From: an uncultured Eubacteriales bacterium
GTDB taxonomy: Bacteria > Bacillota > Clostridia > Oscillospirales > Oscillospiraceae
Assembly: GCA_900320465.1 (NCBI GenBank)
Contig: ONSQ01000003.1
Span: forward strand, 1-63,665
Length of the DNA: 63,665 bases
Direction: 5' to 3'
Shown here: positions 60,501 to 63,665 of the stretch, in pieces
How positions within the stretch are numbered: the first letter of the stretch is position 1
How the letters are laid out: each line of letters starts with the position of its first letter
The notes under the pieces: model-generated
Databases searched by the model: none
Seen by the model: the letters and a program-made list of their open reading frames with translations, nothing else
Told to the model about the DNA's origin: nothing
Made by a program: the position numbers and the translations under genes

Positions 60501-63500
60501 GGTTGAGGCCGTAGTGCGCGGCAGTGTTGACGGCGCGCGCAGCCTCAGCGTCCTGGCCAACATGGACTTCGGCAAGGTCCTCACGGTCAACGTGGGTGCA
60601 GCCGGCGGCATCGTGGGCATCAACGCCTCCGTTGCCATGACCTACTTCGACGGCACGGCCCAGGCCGGTATCCGCGGCACGGGCAGCATCCGCAATGTCA
60701 CGAACAGCATCCTGGTCAAGACCACGGGAACCACCAAGGCTTTCACCGCCACGGGCGCCATGGCCGCCGGCGTCGCCGCACTCAACGCGGGCGTGGCCAA
60801 GGCCGTCAACCGCACCACCGTGAGAAGCGAAGTGGAGCGCAGCGTCACCATCGACGCGCCCGACGCCGACATGACCGTGGCCCATGACTTCCGCAATGAG
60901 GCCAAGGCCGTGGTCGTCTCGGTCGCCGCCGGCCTCATCGCTGCCGGCGCCTCGGTCGCGATCGTCATCAACAAGCTGGACGCCGAGTCCCATGTGGGCA
61001 AGTACAGCGGCAGCGGCAGCATCACGGCCAAGAGCCTGACCGTCACCGGCAATGCCGACGGCGGCGCTTCCGTTACCAACGTGGGCGTCAGCGCAGGCGG
61101 CGTGGCGGTCAACGCCTCGGTCTCCCTGGCCATGAATTACGCTTCCAACGTTGCCAAGGTGGCACTGATGCCCATCTCGCTCAGCGGTGATCTGAAGATC
61201 AAGGCCACCCTCACCGGTGACACCGATATCGATTCCACCGCCATCACCGCCGGGTTGATCGCGGTCGGCGCTTCGGTCAACGTGGCCAAGATCAACAGCC
61301 GCAACGAGGCTCTTCTGGAACTGGGCGCCGATGTGAAGGCCCGCAGCGTGAGTCTCGACGCCGGCACCGCCGACAAGCCCGCCAACTCCCAGGCGACGGT
61401 CCTGGGCATCACCGGTACCGCCGGCGGCGTGGCCGTGAACGTCAACGTGGGCCTGGCCTACAACGCCGCCCAGAACCGCGCCAAGCTTTCCGGCTACGGC
61501 AATCTGATCCTCACCGGCGACGGCAGCGCGCTGAGCGTCCGTGCCAACGGCCGCGGCCGCACCTATACCGCGCTCTACAGCGCCGCGCTCGGCGGCGTGG
61601 CGGTGAACGTCTCTGTCGCGCTGGCTCAGCTGCGCAGCGTCCAGGAGGCCACGGTGTCGCTCAACGGCAACATCACCGCCGACAGCGCTTCCGACATGGA
61701 AGTCATCTCCACCCAGAATACCGCCAACGGCGGTATCAGCGGTCATACCTTCACTAATACCAACGGCGACAGCAAGAGCGTCAGCTTCGGCGACACCATG
61801 TCGAAGGCTTACCTCTTCACCGCGGGCCTGGGTCTGGCCTCCGTCAGCGCCAGCAGCGTGACGGCCAGAGCCGAAAGCACGAACCGCGCTCTGCTGGAGG
61901 CCAATAACATCCGCGGCGGCGCCGTCAGCGTCGCTTCGGGCGGCAGCTCCACCGCCAGAGCTCAGACCGAGCAGGTCAGCCTGGGCATCATCGCCATCGG
62001 CGTCATCGTTGGCCATGCCATCGCGGGCGGCAGCTTTGAGGCCGGTATGAATGTCCGCGGCGGAACGGCCGACATCGCCTCGCTCGACATCCAGAACAAC
62101 TACAGATCTGAGGCAGTGTGCGACATCACGCCTTCCGCCGGCGGTGTCGATCTGGCGCTGTACAACGGCAAGACCAACGTGGCCATCGCCTCCAACACCA
62201 CCCGCGTCTACACCGGCATGACGGGCGGCGGCACGCTGAACGTCAGCGGCGCGGTGAACGTGAACACGCTTGGCGGCTCGTATGCCACGGCGGTGATCCA
62301 CACGCCGGTGGTGACGCTCAGCGCCATCAACACCGTGGTCAACGTGACCGCGGCCAACAACCGCACGACTCAGCTCACCGAGATCCGCGACATGACCGTC
62401 AACGCCCAGTCGATGACCGTGCGCAGCGATCTCAACGACGGCGAGCTGCTAAAGCCCGGCGCCAGCGCCCTCGTGGGCGGCATGGCCGACAGCGGCGTGT
62501 CTCTGAACCTGGTGGGCGGCGAGGCCAACGTGGCCCTGGCCAACTTCCGGGCTACCAACTACGCCACGCTGCAGAACTTCGCCGGTACGATCGGCGGCGA
62601 GCTGCAGGTCATCGTGAACGCCAACTCCATCGCCAAGGCTGACGTGGAAGTGGCCAGCAACGTCTCGCTCTTCTCCGTGGCACTGACGGTGGTCAAGGCC
62701 TACGCCGACGGCCGCTTCTCCTCCAGTATCAGCGCCGCGAACCGCAAGGTCCGCGCCGGCTCCGTCAAGGTCAACACCAACTACGAGGCCTCCGCCTGGG
62801 CCGAGAGCGCCGTCGCCACCAAGGGCGTCAGCGTGGCGCTGCTCAACACCGGCGTCAATGTGGCGCTGGCCGAGGCGTCTCCCTTCGCCGAAGCAGTCCT
62901 CACCGGCGAGGGCGGGGAAGTGGAGAGTGACGACGACGGAGAGATAGCCATAGCCGTCAACGGTAAGGGCGTGGCCCATGCCACGATCAAGGAGCCTCTG
63001 GTCTCCATCAGCGGCATCAACGTGGCCATCAGCGTTGCCCTGGCTCAGCTCACCGGCGCCCAGAACGCCTGGCTGAACTACGTGAATGTCAAGGGCGGCA
63101 GCGTCCATGTGAGCTCTGTCTTCAACGAATCTCTCGACGGCGTGATCGCGGCCGACGCCACCATCGGCGCGGGCGGTCAGTCGTCCCACGGCTTCAGCCT
63201 GGCCGGTCTGGATATCCAGGCCAACACGGTCACGGCCAAGGCCAATACCATCGCCAGCGCCAGCCTGTACGGCGCCGCCTTCGATCTCAGCGGTACGCTG
63301 AGCGTGGTGTCCCGCGGCAAGTCCGTCGCACACGCCGGCATCCGCAAGACCGGCAGCAGCATCGCCCTGGTGGGTGTGGGCGTCATGGTCAGCAAGGCTT
63401 ACGCCAGCGGCACCTTCAACGCTCTTGTGAGCGAGTGCCGCGGCATCAAGGCCTCCTCCCTGTCGGTCCTCACCGATTACACGGCCCTCGCCACGGCGGA

Positions 63501-63665
63501 GACCACCCAGCCCACCGGCGGCATCAAGCTCGCCCTGCTGGATATCAACACCAACATTTCCAAGGCCGAGGTCGGCACCGAAAGCTATGCAGGCGTTGCC
63601 GGAAGCGGTTCCATGAACATCCTCGGCAATGCCGAGATCCTGGCAAAGGGCACGATCTCCGCCGC
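45568..63665 (+). CDS. Giant secreted repeat protein, probable adhesin (5' part; continues past the window edge)
   Basis: A single open frame of at least 6,032 codons without a stop. Residues 1-39 form a signal peptide (basic start, LALMLLMVLSLFLANVPAAMA). Then come a Thr/Ser-rich leader; five RTX-like calcium motifs (about 321-437, such as DTGAGNDTLTV and GDGDDKVTL); InlB-B-like modules with YTFxMPDADITV-type ends (about 910-1040, 1600-1690, 1790-1880, 2760-3085) mixed with FxxGTxYY...DGxY repeats; a helical, charged insert (about 2372-2650); and, over most of the rest, AGVG-type beta repeats of 52-59 residues. The ATG at 45568 follows GGGGAG. No sortase or wall-anchor motif appears before the edge. 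It should be exported and act in adhesion or wall structure. Dense minus-strand frames across it are coding shadows. Exact domain borders are approximate. Confidence 0.88.
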   Translation, partial: MKKLRMTTIKRKGRQLGQLALMLLMVLSLFLANVPAAMAEGDSSSPASGSPGQTASLTATEGTATLSEVIDENNSNTQSSAENFTNDLPSVTVTETFVTTDTSDKTPEEKIESLTPKTTTYTLTETGATVAKNDESKVDKTNGDVTVTASEPVAPPADPETGVTPAPEVTISRVTVIKSDNAIQKAVNSALEKITADTKSVTVTVGAGTYNGDVNIAATESLAAIFENNQDFALYILGEGSYDKPADGEIIDKDTVGAQGGTEVILKGSINIDGINVTLAGIYLSMGNKLNVTGGSDVTVFGTTGRDGVDAVLRGEGNSLTVDTGAGNDTLTVTASGDYAGLNTVKADTGAGDDTVTLTQETGVMSVEIDTGDGDDKVTLSATSGASRSWSDTEGTEHKGSLTLNTGKGDDSVSASAALDHGYESITVNGGEGYDVMDLVGELKADDADAISGDLTRSDDGYSGTVTMKAAESDKTFDLELTAFKILTDSLKNKTSTELDDLNTTEISSFKNYTYKYNGTPPDGVSADWSDESVYGALVLTNLVIRGDEVKLGNLKLPTVNLTVESPNITVSGAVSAATIILRAHDEDSGYDLHGSTAGSIISYGLGDEALTGQMFDIVSNAKITVEEDAALDAVEGALTISASVDQTANLIDLLGTDTDTDWMNFFNVKVGDALVKIFGDLTAKTDVIVSAKANVTMEVSNSVLSTLYVPVSFVVSSTEASVEVVGSSINAGGDVKLSSESSISAKASATTGDLPVSLAVAVVVNDAHTILGGDSTVKAGGDVTISSKANTVADANAGRGTLNKDASGYITVEVAVQDCYARVTDTASIEVGGSVSVTSTSNLKGNSVATSAAKAGGQAGQGGKSVDDALDKAKGLLMKIIGKLEENELVRAVYRLTDAADYVGGQTYKITVASTENGSVSAPGSANGFKAVSDATFKDGVQYYQRFDGKYVPADVTVGAAIPVTKSYFTAADPVKLVVNPAEGYTLDDIVITYLPPDADEKSTVKLSQSGNALSLQKCGAHTYSFNMPDADITVTVTFKSGTDEDAGAAAEEGSSTEAGLTDIFSAATTGSESTQEDEEAASADGVQLRVGYFDTYTPIPGTPNGEFYEKLSDGTYSLVTGTPVSGKTYYSRSSAFALTEDNLFREGTRYYTRNADGTYTAASVTAGGSITPGTYYVRCGSITPSVSKADAASTVTIKASPIAQHALSGVTASYKTNYLLTTDSKFQSSTTYYLFQDGEFKEQSVTAGENIPADKAYYIKSSESRTVTELVNPDKTGAYTYKVPAGVTAEGILFNASFSKGSTMASQAKKSDNNATSQYTGALACGVNINRNDASVTTSGTITAGSSVTIKADGKDIATVKADGTAVGADKPNEDEAEGTHTDVTTAKQTVVPYTVYLEPSQGASLKAVADGDAETGVYVFEIVSDAADYKPEAGKVTFTYTDAEGNAKNGTAEFDSETGRYTVKLSGLSVKPGTKVSIKLEGATDGDKTEGKYLVSNPISVDETTNGSVTLAGGEAGSNVYLFRVKAAVGYAVKTGSPYITYTSSVTGETVKKALPSAAGSGVYSLKLASYSDLAAGSAVTIGAEFEENQKTVTTVTQAAGHASSSAGSFADMHGTTGSPAKAKVGEKVTFKINVAPGHEAQSVMVTLRYRLNGAEEDSVRILTADSDGKFNFIMPNANVTLIADFFNQIHTAQISGSGAGDAKVNLSTAGVGETVTVSLNDTAQMEGKKITAVSLSVKNKTTNALIATVNLEKGEDGKWSYLIPDELEGVALGDTACVFTFDPSFAEKTFVVKTGAVENGTIKLSSAMADPGETYTFTVTPNSGFELREGSVSVTITVGGTTTSLPVKGSGTKYSVVMPSDLTSSAKAEIRASFDIGLSDTTGSGKEGEEIFAMGASVSVAVTRHHNIARLDNATVNCKSLTVGSNTETTAKVDAVAGYNKADFGLGGAIAVQVGSVRSQALVDENAKLNLQGGKLSVTADSKNQFETTANARGTAHSKFAGVGAGIAVSATGVETIARVADGVVIETGDKALSSVDVKATAGDTQKVNATAGSAGGISVTPALATLVAGALTHATLGKGTGTLKCSGDVNIGATSTLDRIVNADATSAGGGVGVGSTVGVSVLHDSTVARLSRSVTAKNVSVRTSASNREHTTAKAGTNGASGDSKSGDKDGSDPAGGKNGTKSGADKQADKALSGAGKLAGQVKTAGINSDKLANDAKNKPSASTAEGGIEIAAALALNIQTTEALARIDDDITITAEAEKSDETETAASEGAKPETKDKGGKVTIQSLAVNESSVTANASAAKSNVGVGVAVALNQVTYSNEAILGDAAVKAVDLTVEAGIIPNGTKDKTLGKNDKYDPEKDRNWLMNLLEDAITDLVMDIADSMGLADLLGESNAAIISRIVTDMVDAALKELVEGTGLEDLLKNDPYEQLKDNLSALKDMFVDSIPDDWKEKLGLDEDADLSDLLDSELGDYLKDEGWNQVQDKLLDKFLDAVNPSMLNFLDPSSILSGTESFLEQIKNAFNVEDGFFSNTFDKLVDDLKDKIKELTGKDDLSWDSLSDWLEESFDNLVEKSVDQLTEGIVDLDKLKAFIADRVGEVLLEKLENAVEEAGKALTNAAVDEILGHLNREYIIEGEIDAHRFTTQAIAGSSGVKASVAGSAAIALISGTTGALIAGAAAPSDNKVETSGDMILRAIGSQVEKTTASAAEDGRGNADGNLNAGASDKVDDSAAETKASTIDTISNAAIEVGAGGSASVSDRKVTLKPDSNKKVRGVTVKYVKPDGSTGSMDIPLSDGAFTVPEISKSGNSVTITLGDKQVEVKAGSKLTYRVLFVGKETAFTGDVDVSWKGDGSATVTKEDAGSETVDYCVKVEPKKGYILDKTLTFEYIKPDGHTDKVTVELTDAQLEELINNGYHFQIKKHGEDTTLILGAIKDIKTETIVNVSLRFIGKYVLEIEDAETAETPKPNADGSYSNSYVLKDGSKEAVKVKLMNLRAQKDGEELHAAASDRIVMIVKAAEGYSIDKMKLSFKVEGEDRSRDVVTVEPSVIDPDGGTAYVFTMPSSNAKLHFTFSESTEGEKEDEEKTQAGKKIGVGAGFAMTYTDLTVVAGIGDNRTVTAGTADISAKAVHNTQSAAVAGTDPLANTTGETNKNTALDASAAVSVIDDEIKATVGEGSALTLSGKNTIVNADDPKSPLNFRLLAEREGKAITKASAFAAGKKTAIGASVSVNISSSDVLALLEGSVSAAGAAALYADDYSRDNSEALASAMGADLDRYLSKFAQGTESVEKKTNKLLAGKYFDDDETSGEDKKEETENGAKINDSLEEKGGKTTDGKANLSSNALRSQDVKSPSGEGASDKAGEGIDASNAESGENLDGVKANAEQKFQVAASVGLNITEHRAKITVRGGLSAASIAARADNRGNLMTKASGLAMSMEQDSNSIAAGVAVVVDRNESTIDIYGDLTAKNAEGKAGELSLDASTTKNMDGSYRGLLAGQALSGAVAGGTVSVSGSVTVLTDDSVTAVRIHSTASKPLTVEGGAIRFQAYDKTKLAIRAGGVGVSAGGNAGAGAAFAILYANSVVDASVGEKAVIRGSSLDICAEKAVVDYSDFENVVGVDTFLTDTSEVAAADKDKVDKGIINLDRDKSDPNSSYKADINFTMAGVLDLVDAMNVLSSTNYYLEAVAGAIVVNPAEGSDAAVAGSIAMLFFANKVTATLGADVTVELSGLSYELYLDEDERSYYVLDGTVYAENDNGTLSRAGFGPEYFGVSPESDTESVDGVTYTIYKVGERSFYVYGSRSYEKNGDELKRSDVPAAVLKGEKTGKSVDRGMLLHASDDSNVRILAGSMEIAPSKAGVGLTLAWMDNADEAVAGVGSNSSISLEKGSYDQSAKVNVNGMILTVAASIAAGSSSTLNLGGTVNVVSADSKARAELGDGAKVTAANLLSVKSGARTDLLLVSASAAPGGATVAVGGTVAVVLDNVSAITDIGAGAALKSSLGSVEIGSSNHEKIINILASASAAGSPESEASVAGTVGVLVSGTEAKVRLGDNTRVEAKLDVDLTTDSSSYLVEVAGALAIGGGTAEIGATVLTNILRRSALVSLGQNNTVTAELGSVLIESVGDDFNVMVGLAAGGTTGNAFNGTIPVLVSHTAVCSEVGKNSTVTAGDSIGVISKLNSENYVFAGGLTVALGTVGLGASVGTAVIGNTVASTVAESARLTAHVRSGGTGLTTATNRGTKRRGVMIEAQASDTAVVGTVAAGGAATAGISGSVVTLVINNQVKAKAEAGAEIIAFPTEGEEGEGDVAVGAEDHSDVWAMAGALAASATAGVGATVVTTVFAKSVEASIAENCVTKASGSVGVRADDKSRLILLALGFGAAATAGVAGDVNTMVYTDRSAASLGGSVSARKDVNVSADSDNLLVNVALGVAAAGTAGVSAVAVITYFQGTTLAEILNNASIGKADDKIGGSVKLTASSKELVTGDAAGAAVGGAAGVGGTVDVIVTKLSTRAVTGNNVRIFAQGDLILSATDSYELIAIVATVAVAGTAGVGASVLVSVSYAEVAAVLGNNNTVEARNVVITARDDRDITAADATLAVGGVAGVGASVSVVISGAKMSQDAHDTMYDNTEEIGGERYNTYYYDVTVDGKRKTIKLFEKSGSYYTYNEGGVLVPYSGSVDSSKLRRGGLDPRTQMEASFNSGSGAAAAYRPDGDELDELLAGDGQSESDDDYGDYGQPSGEVDPVVGDGQLYIFLNGAYVGITDEEAQGVYASHQRYYYDSEKDEYVPTAASSSSALDTSAYDATANGEEGTKYTVSSVSGLSDSNAAVIGAGSRVTAAGRIDVLAYDTVNALLITGSAAVGGTAGVGVGVTVSTLHSNVQARVDHGAVLSAGGDITVKASSGSADKDIAEALSKLPVSDHNPLTSDLISDSNTKANEDSGSTAASSTIRLISVTAAGGIAGVGVSVSVLHVYSQVEAVVRGSVDGARSLSVLANMDFGKVLTVNVGAAGGIVGINASVAMTYFDGTAQAGIRGTGSIRNVTNSILVKTTGTTKAFTATGAMAAGVAALNAGVAKAVNRTTVRSEVERSVTIDAPDADMTVAHDFRNEAKAVVVSVAAGLIAAGASVAIVINKLDAESHVGKYSGSGSITAKSLTVTGNADGGASVTNVGVSAGGVAVNASVSLAMNYASNVAKVALMPISLSGDLKIKATLTGDTDIDSTAITAGLIAVGASVNVAKINSRNEALLELGADVKARSVSLDAGTADKPANSQATVLGITGTAGGVAVNVNVGLAYNAAQNRAKLSGYGNLILTGDGSALSVRANGRGRTYTALYSAALGGVAVNVSVALAQLRSVQEATVSLNGNITADSASDMEVISTQNTANGGISGHTFTNTNGDSKSVSFGDTMSKAYLFTAGLGLASVSASSVTARAESTNRALLEANNIRGGAVSVASGGSSTARAQTEQVSLGIIAIGVIVGHAIAGGSFEAGMNVRGGTADIASLDIQNNYRSEAVCDITPSAGGVDLALYNGKTNVAIASNTTRVYTGMTGGGTLNVSGAVNVNTLGGSYATAVIHTPVVTLSAINTVVNVTAANNRTTQLTEIRDMTVNAQSMTVRSDLNDGELLKPGASALVGGMADSGVSLNLVGGEANVALANFRATNYATLQNFAGTIGGELQVIVNANSIAKADVEVASNVSLFSVALTVVKAYADGRFSSSISAANRKVRAGSVKVNTNYEASAWAESAVATKGVSVALLNTGVNVALAEASPFAEAVLTGEGGEVESDDDGEIAIAVNGKGVAHATIKEPLVSISGINVAISVALAQLTGAQNAWLNYVNVKGGSVHVSSVFNESLDGVIAADATIGAGGQSSHGFSLAGLDIQANTVTAKANTIASASLYGAAFDLSGTLSVVSRGKSVAHAGIRKTGSSIALVGVGVMVSKAYASGTFNALVSECRGIKASSLSVLTDYTALATAETTQPTGGIKLALLDINTNISKAEVGTESYAGVAGSGSMNILGNAEILAKGTISA
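46531..46878 (+). repeat. RTX-like calcium-binding repeats in the giant protein
   Basis: Five units with the Gly/Asp core occur at about 46531, 46606, 46669, 46777 and 46852: DTGAGNDTL, DTGAGDDTV, DTGDGDDKV, NTGKGDDSV, NGGEGYDVM. They fit the GGxGxDxUx pattern loosely and are separated by 8-25 residues, so they form isolated turns more than a compact beta roll. Confidence 0.6.
52681..53520 (+). other. Helical, acidic insert inside the giant protein
   Basis: About 280 residues (2372-2651) rich in Leu, Asp, Glu and Lys with many heptad-like stretches (for example LLEDAITDLVMDIADSMGLADLL and FDNLVEKSVDQLTEGIVDLDKL) break the beta-repeat pattern. Predicted all-helical by eye; no known domain recognised. 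Confidence 0.55.
58567..59394 (+). repeat. Clear run of AGVG-type beta repeats in the giant protein
   Basis: The motif A-G-V-(G/A/S)-(A/G) starts at 58567, 58729, 58885, 59062, 59224 and 59383, so the units are 54, 52, 59, 54 and 53 residues long. Each has a Val-rich strand, the Gly turn and a second strand ending in an Ala-x-Leu/Val step, a pattern that fits a stacked beta solenoid. Similar units run on to the window edge. Confidence 0.7.

Noticed and set aside
46501..63665. CRISPR array or DNA-level tandem repeat in the repetitive giant gene
   Set aside because: Units vary in sequence and length and stay in frame; they are protein repeats, not identical DNA repeats with spacers.

Overview
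The window looks like chromosome from a GC-rich, anaerobic, low-oxygen-adapted member of the Clostridia, most like the Oscillospiraceae group of gut bacteria. The evidence is AGGAGG-type ribosome sites before almost every gene, sigma-A style promoters (TTGACA-N17-TATAAT), an ECF-type transporter, a YaaT/RicT-family PSP1 protein, a ClpE-like ATPase with a zinc finger, lipoprotein-based transport, IscR/IscS/IscU iron-sulfur assembly and a FucO-type oxygen-sensitive dehydrogenase. This is inference from gene content; there is no rRNA in the window to place it, and I saw no tRNA, rRNA, CRISPR array or transposase gene.

Layout. 0.1-5.4 kb: an 871-residue iron-sulfur/FAD oxidoreductase of the GltD type, a Ca2+/Na+ antiporter and a lactaldehyde reductase (FucO). 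5.4-16 kb: a sulfur-trafficking region with two MnmA tRNA thiolases, MnmG, a MOSC protein, cysteine synthase, a small CPYC thioredoxin-fold protein, two Rrf2/IscR-type regulators, and IscS and IscU. Two control regions here share a palindrome core TACT-N5-AGTA, which suggests one regulator linking cysteine supply, Fe-S assembly and tRNA thiolation. A surface protein and a MITE-like noncoding element lie in the middle. 16-19.2 kb: a polar amino-acid ABC transporter operon ending in a two-cysteine racemase/epimerase. 19.4-22.5 kb: DNA polymerase III delta prime, a RicT-like protein and a zinc-ribbon membrane protein.

22.5-28.9 kb: the F1Fo ATP synthase operon (a, c, b, fusion, gamma, beta, epsilon). 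Its fourth gene encodes one 752-residue chain made of a b-type membrane stalk, only the C-terminal half of delta, and a complete alpha subunit; epsilon lacks its C-terminal helices. If all alpha chains carry the stalk, the enzyme would have three covalent stalks instead of one, which is the most unusual thing in the window.

29-40.3 kb: a methyltransferase, an ECF transporter module with TruA, a CvpA-like protein, a ClpE-like/macrodomain/rhomboid/DUF523 operon, a tandem-OB SSB-like protein and DeoC. 40.3-45.5 kb: a 7TM sensor with a degenerate kinase half, a second sensor histidine kinase, a LuxR-type response regulator and a membrane-anchored TPR protein. 45.6 kb to the right edge: a single open frame of at least 6,032 codons encoding a secreted giant repeat protein (probable adhesin) with RTX-like, InlB-B-like, helical and AGVG-type beta repeats; its end lies outside the window.
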